From Auricularia sp. M13 (Eukaryota > Basidiomycota > Agaricomycetes > Auriculariales > Auriculariaceae): 64,000 bases of DNA. Position numbers and translations under genes: made by a program. The DNA lies in the NCBI GenBank assembly GCA_037042915.1, contig CM073199.1:1612001-1676000 (forward strand), given 5' to 3'. Below the pieces are notes generated by a model that ran no database searches, was not told where the DNA came from, and saw only the letters and a list, made by a program, of their open reading frames with translations. Each line of letters begins with the position of its first letter. Position 1 is the first letter of the stretch. Shown piece after piece: positions 22,835-33,476 of the stretch.

Positions 22835-23106
22835 CCTATCGCCGTGGGCGCTGCGCGAAGGTCACGACGGTCGCGGCGCGGAGAGATCTGCCCCGGCATG
22901 ACTAAGGGTCCAGGTCATCAGTGCAATGGGATCATGGATATGAGCAAGATTATGAGCCCCATGCCACCCTCGTCCGCATGGATCGTCCGTTTGAGGGCAC
23001 CGTGCTGACTTATTTCCGGTACCACGGAGGTACTCGGGGATTACACTGGCATTGCCACCTTGAGCAGCGGACATAAAGATAGGAGAACGTCCTGCGCGGA
23101 CAGTTT

Positions 23107-24919
23107 TTAATTATGCTTGACCTCTGCCGCCACGGGGACCTGATGAATGGTGTCCGCCCTCGCTGGCTTCGGTGCCAGGTGCGCCCCACCCATTCCGAAG
23201 TTGATACTCGAGACACCGCTCGTCTCGCCGCGCTTCCTCGCCTCCTCATGCTTCAGCGTAGTCCATACCAAGCCCTGCAAGCTCGTAAACGGCGCGCGAT
23301 ACCCAATGCCCCCGTCCTTCGGCGGGCTCCTTGCTCTGGAGTCGTCGAACACCACGTGCACGGTGGTGAGCGTGAACACCGACGGCTGCAGGAGCACCAG
23401 CTCGCCCCGAATCTTCGGGATGGGAAGCCAGGGGAAGCGGGCGCGCGTAACGTGTAGGAACTCGACGATATGCGCGAGCAACATCATGACGCCAGCTGGA
23501 ACAGACGGGAAGGTCACACGGCCGCCAGACAGGAGCGACAGTACGCGGTACATGTCGCCGTAGGAGATGGCAGGGTTCGGGTCCGTGATGTAGTAGGCAT
23601 TTCCGCCGACTGATGCTGGGTTGGACAGCAGGGCTTCTTCGGCGTTCAGGTGCGCAATGGAGCAGTTCTCTAAGGAGCTCGATGAATATGATGATGCGAC
23701 GTACTTCACAGGAGGAACATCGCCAGCTCACCTACGTAGATTGCGTTCTGGATGATGTTTGGTATCCATCTATAACGGAGTGAGTGCGCATTGAGGCCGC
23801 GAAGAGCGAGCGGCGCACGATGGATTCTTCTCGCGAAGAAGATAAGCATCAGCCAGCGAATCGCCGCCACTGTGGTCATATTTAGCTAACAGCTATCGCA
23901 CGTTGTAGGGTGCGCAAGACGTACATCCCGTAGACCCCATTCGACGGGCGCACGCTAGCAGTATGCAGCCCGTCCTTCCCGTTCGCCTCCCTAACGAGCT
24001 TCTCTGCCTGAATCTTGGTGACGGCGTAGTTAGAGAAGTAGTCGGTGTGCTTCACGGGCATGTCCAGGTCTCGGTCGTCGAGTTTCTGGAAGAAGCCGCG
24101 AGGCACGGATTGCCACGGTGCGACCCAAAGGTTGGAGCTCTTGACGCCAACGCTTCCTGAGCTCGTGTATACCAGCACGCTGGCTCCTGCTTTACGCGCT
24201 GCAGCAAGCACATTGGCTGTTCCATCAACATTAATTTTAACGACCTACTCAAAACATAAGCAAAGTATCACAGTGTCAAGAGTTCAAGCGTACCGGCGGT
24301 AAGAGGAATTCTGCGCGCTCGATGTAGCGCAATATCGAGGCGCCATGGAAAACGGTTAGGCCATGCTCCAGAGCAGCATTGCCCTCCGGCCAAGCATCCT
24401 GGAAGGCTGCGTCCACACTGGCCGGGTCTGTGATGTCCGTCTGCACGAATTCGACGTCCCGTGCGACGCCGGAGACGAACTCCTTGCGCGACGGTGCGCG
24501 TATGTCGAGGATTCGAATTCTGCGCGGGTCTTCACCGCGCGCGAGCAAATGAAGCACAATCCAGCCGCCCACGAAGCCTGCGTGAGCACCGAATAAGCAC
24601 TCTGGATCCTCACAGCTGACAGCGTCCCGGCACGTGGATTGACGTCCGTCGAAGAATTGGTGGCCGCTGCTATACACTTACCTGAACCTCCGATGACAAT
24701 ATAACGTCGCCCAGTGCGCGGTCCAAGAAACGGCTTCACGTCTATCGGCTCGCGTTCAAGCTGGCGGGACGCTTCGAGGACGTCTTCGTCGGTGTAGCGT
24801 TTGGGCGATGCCTTCAGAGCCTCAGGATGCACACGTCCTAGAACGCGCCCAACGTGGCGCAGGTAAAGCGCCGTGCCAACGAGAACCGCGGCTGTTGCTG
24901 CGAGAGCATAGCTGGTCAT
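23107..24919 (-). CDS. Membrane-anchored 3-beta-HSD / extended SDR family oxidoreductase
   Basis: NAD(P)-dependent extended short-chain dehydrogenase of the 3-beta-hydroxysteroid dehydrogenase/isomerase type, related to the sterol C-4 decarboxylase Erg26. An N-terminal hydrophobic helix (MTSYALAATAAVLVGTALYL) suggests ER membrane attachment. The Rossmann glycine motif spans an intron: YIVIGGSG then FVGGWIVLHLLARGE. Then ARDVEFVQTDITD, VFHGASILRYI, INVDGTANVLAAARKAGASVLVYTSSGSV and the catalytic Y-x-x-x-K as SNYAVTKIQAEK; ASVRPSNGVYG and WIPNIIQNAIYVENCSIAHL follow across introns. The tail includes AISYGDMYRVLSLLSGG and a hydrophobic stretch (PAGVMMLLAHIVEFLHV). It ends VAAEVKHN at 23107. Substrate may be a sterol or another alcohol; Erg26 itself is a possibility but not shown. 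Confidence 0.85.
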
Positions 24920-25254
24920 GGTGAAAGGAAAGACCGTCCGGCGATAGCTGAGCTATCCCGTTTGGGCTTGTGCCTGGCGTTGGCAGTGGCAAAGTACTGA
25001 TCGTTTGACGCCTACGTATCCGCGGACTGCGCAAAGCAGCATGGCAGAATGTGTCGGAGGGCTATCATCTGTTGACCTCTCAGGAATAAACATGAACACT
25101 GCAGAGAGATCGCCGTTAGAGAACTAAGGGGCCAGAAGGCCGGCAGAAACCTTATTTTCAGTCGCAACGCTCGTTCTCATTTTTTTCTCTACCCACGAAT
25201 GCCGTGACATAGGTTGGTTACACGCAAGCGGGACCCACACATCCTTCTCGGCGC

Positions 25255-25985
25255 TCATCCAGAGCTCTCGCGAACATTGATGACGACTGCAGACCGAGTG
25301 TTCAGACAATTCTGTCCTGCTGCACGAGTAACAAGAAAACGCACCAGGTACTCCATCCACAGTGCATGTGGCTAAGGAATAACCGGAGGTCGTCGGGCAG
25401 GCTGTCATCACAAGCGTTCAGCAATGCATGTGCCCTCGTCCACTGGGGGGTAATACTCACCGTCGGCGGCCTGCTGCGCAAGTGCCTTGATGCCTACAAG
25501 CAGTCGAGAATTAGCTGGAGCTCGCATGTTTGGTGGGTTGCAAGCACGCACCGGTGTATGTGATCGTGCAGGTGTTCGTGTTGCTCCTGCGAGAACATCC
25601 AAGACTCAGCGAGTTCAACTGGGAAAGAGTGGGGCCAGACGTACGCCTGAACCGCGCAGCCGCCGATGAAGTACTGGTAGCCATTCTGGTTCACGACGAC
25701 GCGGTCTGGCACGCCGTCGATCGCAGGCTGGCCTATTGAGGTCATCGTCTGTTAGCCACTACACCCTCTCTTTGGACAGCGAAACCTACAGCTGACCTGG
25801 ATTTCAACACAGTCAGCTCACAGTGTTGAGGACAATGGGAAATAATGAGAAGAGCTTACTGGGTTGGTGCCAGGCAAGGCAGTCTTGCACGTGATGTTGG
25901 TGCACGCGGTGAGGGCAATGGGAGAGGTGGGGCACTGGGCCGCGACGACTGCGACGAGGGCAAGGAGAGCAGTAGCGACGCGCAT
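25255..25985 (-). CDS. Small secreted Cys-containing protein, unknown function
   Basis: Starts with a clean signal peptide MRVATALLALVAVVAA followed by QCPTSPIALTACTNITCKTA. After intron(s) between about 25860 and 25740 comes QPAIDGVPDRVVVNQNGYQY and FIGGCAVQ, then spliced short exons SNTNTCTITYTGIKALAQQA, ADACPTTSGYSLATCTVDG and a last exon QNCLNTRSAVVINVRE ending in TGA 25255-25257. At least six Cys and several N-x-T/S sites suggest a disulfide-bonded, glycosylated extracellular protein. The join between exons 1 and 2 is not simple: either a 7-nt microexon or an unusual splice site is needed to keep frame. A TATA box is 57 bp upstream. No known family recognised. Confidence 0.6.
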
Positions 25986-26041
25986 TGTTGAGGACTCAGA
26001 GGAGAAGAGAGACGCAGCTCGATGATCCTTCCTACTCAGTC

Positions 26042-26048
26042 TTTTATA
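26042..26048 (-). promoter_or_regulatory. TATA box of the secreted protein gene
   Basis: TATAAAA on the minus strand, 57 bp before ATG 25985. Confidence 0.6.
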
Positions 26049-26491
26049 AGAATTCTCTTCCAGGCACCCGGCCGGGACGCTTATGCGAATGCATCACTGC
26101 GCAGCAGCACACTGCGTGATCATGAGCGTCCAGTGCGGGGGTGCTCTGCCTATGTAACCCATACGCATTCTGCAGGCCTTCATCTGAGTCGATTGATTCA
26201 GTGCTTCTTCTGAGTAGCATTTTGCATTGACAGGCAATATTTATCAAGGGTATGGCGACAGCTCAGTTGGAGGATCCTTCCGGTTCGATCTGTCAAACGT
26301 CAACGATGGATCATATGCGGATCCATACCCGGTCAAAACGGGAATACAGCCTCAAGTATTAGGCTCAATTGAGGTAAAATACCAACAGAATTACACAACA
26401 GGGTAGGATAAAAAAATTAACTATCAAGACACTTGCCCCCTGAGGACGATTCTACAATACAGCACCGGGAGCTTGCGTCCATAACGACCAA
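26049..26491. other. AT-richer intergenic stretch
   Basis: About 440 bp upstream of the secreted-protein gene and beyond the 3' end of the membrane-protein gene. It is clearly more AT-rich than its neighbours around 26220-26430. No gene, hairpin or repeat recognised. Confidence 0.35.
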
Positions 26492-28092
26492 CTAGCTTGG
26501 GCGACCGCGAGCGCTACTAGGTGCTATGGGAGCCTGCGCCTGCGCTGGAACTGTCAGCGTCTTGCCCTCATTCGCCAGACTGGTCTGGGTGGACGCCGCT
26601 GCAGCTGAGCCCGAGCGGACCCAGATGACCATGACGACAAGACTCTGCAGGCTGGCAGGGATGTTGGCCGTAAACGGCTGGAGCGCGGTGGGAATAGTAG
26701 CGACGACGTTGGGAAGGTCCGCGTTGCCACCAGAGGAGAAAGCCTGAACTGTTGACGGTGAAGGCGTGGGTATTGTCGGAGGGGGGAGTGTGGCTTCGGC
26801 CGGGTCGGTGACGATGAAGGCCGCGACGCCGCTGACAATGACCAATGTAAGGACTTGCACCACGACGGGCACCCAATCTGCGAGTCCAGGGTAAAAGCAG
26901 CCTGATACCTGCAGGCAGCAAAAGTTGAGTATGTCTATACCATGGGAAGAGCGAGAGGGCTCACTTGGGTGTTCATAAGGGAGAGGGCAGCAAAAGCGCA
27001 GACGCTCACGAATGCGTGCAACAACGTCTGCCTGTTGAATGCGAGGTACTGCTGCTGCTGGTTGAGCACCCAGCCCCAGTGTGGCTGCAGCGCTGGTACA
27101 TGGTCCTGGATCTCGGCGTCGATCGTGTTGTCCCGCGGCGGAATGGAGCCGGTGTTAGAGGCGGCGTCGTTGTCTGCCTAGAGCGACGACCACTATTTAG
27201 CAGATGCGCATGACGATGAGTGAATTTGCTCGACGCACCCTTGGCACGAGGTCCACAACAGCAGTAGATGTCTGTACAGCATTAGCAGGAACTCGAATGA
27301 ATTTTGAAATGCACGAACGCGTCGAAAGAGACGCCGAAATAGGCTGTCATCCGCAACCTGAAACGCAAACTTCTTGTCGAATACAATGACGCCGATGTAC
27401 TGCCCGTCGCGGACCCAGTCGTTCTTCTCGCCGTCCTGCACAAGCGGCCAGACGTAGTGACCCTCAGGTGTACGATAGGGGAAAGTTGCACCCGTGACGT
27501 TGTCGCGCACGCGGTTTGCGACGCTCGCGCCGCTCGGTGCAGGGTAGGCGATGGCGCCGTTGGCGTCGAGCACGAAGTTCTTGATGAAGGGCGCGACAAA
27601 GGCCCAGAGACCGGATAAGCCGACGAATACAGAGAGCGCAAGGAGCTGCGAGGTGTTGCAGTTCCGCGAGCCGTTCGGCGCGACATTTGGACTACGGAGC
27701 GTATCAGTACGTGTCTGTACAGCCTGGACAGGACAAACCTCAGGGAAAAAGCAAGCGTTTGCAGAGCAGTGAATGTCTAGGAGAATATCAATCCACACTT
27801 CCTCGGCGCATCGGGCAATGTTGCACTCACGATCCATGTGCCCGTTGGAAGGTACCTGCGAGACTCTGAGCATGCTACCAATACCAATGTCCAAGCATGC
27901 GTACGTTTGCAGTTTCGCGGCCTTGGAAATTGCAATAGGAGGAGTCGCGCTCGCCGCGGTTGCCGCTGAAGACTTGGCGTTCGTAGATGCTAGAGCGTTC
28001 AGGGAAGCATTGGTGGCGGGCGGAGGCGCTGGCGGTGTCGCCGGTTGTACGCGTACAGACGCAGAGGATGCAGCCTTCTCGGACAGCGACAT
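26492..28092 (-). CDS. Multi-pass membrane protein of unknown function
   Basis: Multi-exon minus-strand gene. The N-terminus (MSLSEKAASSASVRVQPATP) is polar and Ala/Pro/Ser-rich, then membrane segments are visible: LLALSVFVGLSGLWAFVAPF, a soluble loop with FPYRTPEGHYVWPLVQDGEK and DGQYIGVIVFDKKFAFQ, then LHAFVSVCAFAALSLMN, VVVQVLTLVIVSGVAAFIV, and a final hydrophobic LQSLVVMVIWVRS before a polar tail ending PSSARGRPS. Introns lie near 27893-27700, 27352-27180 and 26965-26895. A minus-strand ATAAATA (28138-28144) is about 46 bp before the ATG and supports the start. I do not recognise the family; four helices with a large loop between the first two would fit an uncharacterised fungal membrane protein. 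Confidence 0.6.
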
Positions 28093-28947
28093 GGGGGCGC
28101 AGGTGGAAAGGGTGGAAGAGGCAGACTCGGAGAGGGGTATTTATCCGGGAACGTCATCGACGCTTCGATATCAAAGTGGCCGTAACCACCGAATCCAGTT
28201 CTCCGTCCAGCCTGGCAGCGGCGCACAGTCGCCAGTCACTGACAGCCACACAGAACAGCGGATTTCCAGGGTCAGGTAGCCCAGAGCGCATGTTTCGTCC
28301 CCACAGCAGTTTGGCCCGCAGATACAACAGCTACAGTGCCCGTCGTTTGCGCACGTCTGCGCTGTCAAAGTCCGGAATAGGGGACTTGAACGCGGGATTT
28401 GGGAGCTAGAACCTCAGCGCTCCTGGACCATCGACCGTACGAAGCGTTGGCGCCGATGCATCAGGAGATGTACGCCCGCACGACCATGTGGTGCAAAACA
28501 GAGAGTTGCGGAAGGAGAAGAGAAGCATCGGAAGCATCCTCCGCGGCTGCAGTCTCAAAACAACTTTATTTCCTCGGAGATGCATAGCCATGGGATAGCC
28601 CACTATGTTCCATACAGGGAAATTATTGACCTAGCGGCTATCTGGAGATAAGGCCCCTTACAGTGCTACGGTGATTAAACCCTGCTCAAACGGCCGCTCA
28701 TACCAGGGACACACCGCTCGAGCTACGCCCTGCCCTGCCTTAATTCTATTCAGAGAGCCGTCTTTAGACGACTACTGCATGAGTAATCGATTTCTTGTTA
28801 TTGTGTTCCGAAAAACCTACTAATAGCTACTTGATACAAGGTACATGATGCATGATGGGTCGACCTAAACATGAAAAGCATGCAATGACAAAGCGCACAG
28901 TGACAGAAAAAGTGAGGGCAAGCACACCGAATGACAATAATCTGAAG
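28093..28947. other. Intergenic region upstream of the membrane-protein gene
   Basis: About 850 bp between the start of the membrane-protein gene and the stop of the nucleoporin gene, both on the minus strand. Apart from the ATAAATA at 28138-28144, no gene or repeat was found. Confidence 0.4.
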
Positions 28948-31188
28948 TCACCGCAGCTCGACGGGCGGCGCCCAGTCGGGGATCTTCCCAAACTCAAACT
29001 CGGGCGCCTCGAAGGCGGCGCGGACGTCGGGCGGCAGGGAGGCGAGGTAGTCTGGCGGGAGAGTCTGCGCGTACGGGTCCTGCGTCACGCCTGCCGCGAG
29101 GCTGGCGAACGCCGACGGCTTCGGCGGCTCGGCAAGAGTCTTGTTGGAGGGTGCGCTGATGCGCAGGCCGAGCGGGTTGGCCGTCGGCTTGGAACCGAAT
29201 GCTGAGGAGCCGCCACCAAATGCTGCAGAGGAGCCGAATGCTGATGTCGACGAGGCGGCGGGGGCGCCGAATGCGGATGTAGATGCCGCTGGTGCGCCGA
29301 ACGCTGAAGAGCCAGAGGGGGCGGGCGCTCCAAATGCAGACGTCGGCGCCGCGGGGGCGCCAAAGGCGGACGTGGACGCCGTAGGGGCCCCGAAAGCCGA
29401 TGTTGTAGATGCTGCAGGAGCTCCGAACGCCGAGGCAGCAGCAGGCGCCCCGAAGGCCGACTGCGACTGCGCAGGCGCGCCAAACGCGCTGGGCGCAGAG
29501 CTAGTATTTCCGAAGGCAGACGGCTGCCCAAATGCAGAGGTAGTCGCCGCGGGCGCACCAAACGCAGACGGTTGTGTCGCCGGTGCAGTCGAAAACGGGT
29601 TGGCAGCAGCAGCACTGGGAGCGCCGAAAGCCGACGTCTGACTGGCAGGAGGCGCCCCGAACGGTGTGGCCGTCGTAGCGCTACCAAACGCCGACGTCGC
29701 TGCAGGCTGGCTAAATGTAGACGTGGGCTGCGCCGGTGCGCCAAAGCTTGTCTGTCCGAAGGCCGGGGCTGCTGGCGCACCAAATGCCGACGCCTGTCCG
29801 CCGCTGGCGAACGCTCCGAAACCGCCACCGCCGGATGATGTACCCGCCGCTGGCTTTGCACCGAATGCCGACGGCGTGGTTGAAGGCTGCGTATTAAAGC
29901 CCGTACTGCCGAACGCTGGAGTTGCAGCAGCCGCACCGAACGCGCTCGCCGTTCCGCCCGCGCCGAAAGCTGAAGGTTTCGCGGCTGTGCCGAACGCGCT
30001 GGTCGTGCTGCCGCCACCAAACGCACTTCCACTATTCGCGCCTCCGCCAAATGCACTGGGTGTCGAAGTTGCGCCAAAAGCGCTGGGAGTGGATGATGAA
30101 CCGAATGCACTGGTGCCTCCTGCGGCTGCGCCAAACGCGCTAGGTTTTCCAAACGCTGTTTGGCCTGCGGGTTGGCCGAACGCTGATGTCGTTGTGGAGG
30201 CTGCGGGCTGGCCAAACGTGGAGGGCTGGCCGAATGCAGATGTCGTGCTTCCACCTCCGAATGCTGTTGGTTGTCCGAATGTCGAAGTTGTACCCGAAGT
30301 GCTGAATGGATTAGGTTTTGCCTGGCCGAAGGCAGAAGGTTGTCCAAACGCGGATGTGGATGAGGAGGAGCCAAATGTGGATGTAGGTCCTGTTGGTGGA
30401 CTGCTTGCAGCTTTCGCGGCGGCCATAAACGCGTCTTTGGCGTTATTATACGCGTTGGAATATTGAGCAGCCGCAGCATTGACACGCTGGGATTCGGATG
30501 CGGCCTATGCAATGGTGCAATGATGTGAAAGTCAGTACGGTGGCAGGAAACAACGTTGAGGCCTTGAGGACGAACATATTCAGCCATTTTGCCAGCGGCG
30601 CGAGCTGCGTAGGCCTCGACGCGCACTTCCTCGGCCGAGACGTCGAGGCCGGAGATGAGGTTGGGTTCAGATTTGCCTGGGCCGTAACTGGATAGTGGCC
30701 ACTCTGGCTTCTCGGCGCCTTGCTTCAGATCCCGGCGAATACTCTCCTCACTGTCCCTGTTATCAGCAAGCAGTCCGATCGGAAGCACTGTCGACATACG
30801 TGAAGGAAAACTGTATCCTGTTTGCCGGAGATGATCCTAGGAAAGTCATGAGTGATAGTTACGATTGCAATGAGGAACAGGTGTAAGCCGAACACCAAAC
30901 AGGTGGCAAAGTGGCCGTAGTTTCTAACACCCTGACAGTAACAGCACTGTTCATGGATGGGCTGCACATCACATAGGATGGCACAATGCCCATACTACGG
31001 CCGCTGCTCGGGTTCATCGTTCACGGTTTGCAGCCACAGGTACGCACCGTTGAAAGCAGTTGTCTGTCCAGGGTGCTCATTTCTGCAGTTAGAGCCGAAG
31101 CGACATTGACCGCGAAGAAAATGCTGGCAGACAACCTGAACCAAAGTGTTAAGGCACCAGATTTCGTAGCGTCTTGTGCACGCACCAT
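28948..31188 (-). CDS. AMO1: CCCH zinc-finger FG nucleoporin, Nup42/Amo1-like
   Basis: Nuclear pore component of the Nup42 (Rip1, NUPL2, S. pombe Amo1) type, acting in mRNA export with the DEAD-box helicase Dbp5/Gle1. Five exons (31188-31186, 31135-31048, 30836-30800, 30756-30576, 30504-28948) keep frame and give 621 residues. Exon 1 is just the ATG; exon 2 encodes the CCCH finger CQHFLRGQCRFGSNCRNEH. The linker NRIQFSFTDSEESIRRDLKQ, PEWPLSSYGPGKSEPNLISG is the conserved Amo1 block. Then SQRVNAAAAQYSNAYNNA leads to some 300 residues of SAFG/GFG repeats and the C-terminal FEFGKIPDWAPP, the Gle1-binding-like tail of the family. Long antisense and out-of-phase frames through the repeat region are shadows. 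Confidence 0.92.
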
Positions 31189-31831
31189 GCTGGTTTTGCG
31201 AGAGTCGGCGTCGCGTTCCGAACTCCGCTCGGGATCCGAGTTCCTCTCTTGCCTTCTGCGCTGAATCATGTCGAGTCACTGTTCCTGGACGACGCGCTGC
31301 AGACGGGCTCCGGGCAACATCGCATAGCCCGTAGTTTGGGACTCAAATATATGCCCTTCTGACTCAACTGATGTTGAGCGCCTGCCTCGAGCGCCTGCAA
31401 CTGGGCCGCACAACAGAACAACAGCTCCAATTTCCCAACTCTCAGACCTTCTTGCACGTTGACTTGCCATCAGCGACGAACGATGAACTCATACTGCAGC
31501 CTGCGCCTGTTGCAACGGACCACTGCAGCCCCTTGACCGTCGACTGGACCCGGCACAGGACTACGGCCGTCCACTGCCATCGGGATGCTATGTTGGCACA
31601 GCGTGCAATAGCCTCGACGAGTGATCATGCGTTCTGTCTCTTAAAGCTCTTGTGTCTCAGGGTCGGCGCCCATCCATGCCGCTGCCCTCGCAAACAATTC
31701 TCCACGTACGCGCAGACCTCGCAGGCGCTCTGACGAAGCATGGACTCGACCTCCATGCTAAGCTGGCGCCCTCGTCTGCTGCCCATAAATCATGGAGACA
31801 TCGGACTTCTATTCGTCTGAGAGTCGTCGCC
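31189..31831. other. Shared promoter region of nucleoporin and F-box/LRR genes
   Basis: 643 bp between divergently transcribed genes. No TATA box at the usual distance on either side, as expected for housekeeping genes. Short frames only. Confidence 0.45.
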
Positions 31832-33236
31832 ATGTCATCAGGTTCGTTCAAGTTGTTCTCCCCCTTTCTCTCCACCTAAACTCCGTTCAGCACGAAAACA
31901 AGTAATCGCAGCCCCGTCGCCCAAGTCGAGCGCTGTGGCGTCCGCCAGCGCTTTGGTGGACATCATGCTCCTCGTGTTCGACCAAGTTCAAGACTTCGCA
32001 CCACCAGAGCGATCAGCAACGCTACGCTCTGCGGCGCTGGTATGCCGACTTTGGCACGACATGGCGCAACCGTTATTATGGCGGTGTCCACCGCCGCTTC
32101 TCTCGTTTGAATCCCAAGCGCATTTCATGCACGGTATCGAAGCGTCACGAGGCCGGCTCGGACTTCTTGTCCACGCACTGAATCTCACATGGTACCCCAT
32201 GCGCCTGCACGGCCAGCTATTGCAATGCATCGCGAAGTACTGCATCAATGTCTCGACGCTCGTTCTCCAGCGCGCGCCCGTGGCGGACGTTGATAATTAC
32301 AGCTTTCACGACATTGAGATCCTCACCGCGCTCCTCCCAATGTTCCCCAAGCTCAAACATCTCGACATCCACCACTATGACAGCCCCTCGGCCCTCGCAC
32401 TCCCCGCCCTACACACCATCCCGCTCCCGGAGCTAGAGACGCTCCGCCTGAGCGGTCTGCCGCATCTGCAGCTCGGCGTCGGCGCCGGCTTGCGTGCGCT
32501 GCACATATCCTCGTGGACACGTCTCACAGGCACCCGCGTCGAGGCGCTCGCGCGCGCGTGCCCGAATCTTCGCAGGCTCCGACTGCAGTGGCACATCTCC
32601 GACACGGACATCATCGCGTTCATCCGGCACTGCCCGCTGCTCGAGGTGCTCGACATCGTGCAGCTGCGCGAGGCGCGCTCCGCGTCCACATCCTGGATAC
32701 AGGCCGCCGCGGTGCATCTGGGCGGCCTGCGCTCCGTGCGGACGAACGCGGCTGTCTCTGCGGCGGATGTCCGGGCGCTCGCGGGTGCCATGGGCCCGCT
32801 GGAGACGCTCGCGTTCAACAGGCTGGAGATCCGCGACGAGCTGGACCTCGTAGCGCTCGTGCGCGCGCATCGGCGCTCGCTCAGACACGTGACGCTCATC
32901 AACTGGGACGCGCTCACCGTGGCCGGGCTCCCGGCTGGCGATGCACTGCTCCGCGAACTCGGTGCTTGCGCCGGGCTTGAGAGCATGGAGGTGGATTTCA
33001 ACATTACTCCGAACTTCGGTGCGGGCTTGTGCTTTGTGGACGGCAGGAGCGTCCGGCCGGCGACGATTGAGCTGCTGTTTGCGCGCTGTCCAAATCTCGT
33101 GCGGACGACGGAGCTCTTGGCGCTTGCCAAGTTACATCCTCGACACGATGAGCTTTTTGCAGCACGTCTGTTGGCTCTGGATGACTGGCGTCACGAGGAC
33201 GAGAGCGAATGTGGCGACCGCGTCGTGGGTTGGTGA
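31832..33236 (+). CDS. F-box / leucine-rich-repeat-like protein
   Basis: Two exons, 31832-31841 (ATG plus three residues' worth) and 31912-33236, give 444 residues. The tiny first exon supplies MSS and joins to APSPKSSAVASASALVDIM; without it the frame has no ATG near the domain. The N-terminal F-box-like helix set is LVDIMLLVFDQVQDF...ALVCRLWHDMAQPLLW, followed by irregular leucine-rich repeats (LPELETLRLSGLPHLQLG, LRALHISSWTRLTG, CPNLRRLRLQWHI, CPLLEVLDIVQL). This is the usual architecture of the many basidiomycete F-box proteins that recruit unknown substrates to SCF ubiquitin ligases. It stops at TGA 33234-33236. Confidence 0.85.
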
Positions 33237-33476
33237 CGAGACGTTTACTTCATTCATAGACTATCTAATCAGATTGCATTGTAACTTATCCTGTAGCCAT
33301 ACCTCGCCTTGCAGACCTACACTACTAGCTGTAATACTGTAGTGTATTCACAGTGCTTATTCTAATCAATTGGGCTTCTTCCAGCGAGCGAGTCGTCCCG
33401 GAGCCGCGCGAGTAACTGTTTGGCTTGGTACTCACTGTAACCTTGTTTACTGTCTCTCTCAAGACACTCTGCCTGC

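Noticed and set aside
22123-24919. NTF2-like and SDR genes as a sure part of a terpenoid cluster
   Set aside because: Both families often have general roles (sterol metabolism for the SDR) and lie more than 35 kb from the cyclase; mentioned only as a possibility.
29085-30797. 570-codon minus-strand frame overlapping the nucleoporin gene
   Set aside because: It is the FG-repeat DNA read in another phase (His/Arg/Pro-rich). The SAFG frame has the conserved ends and exon logic.
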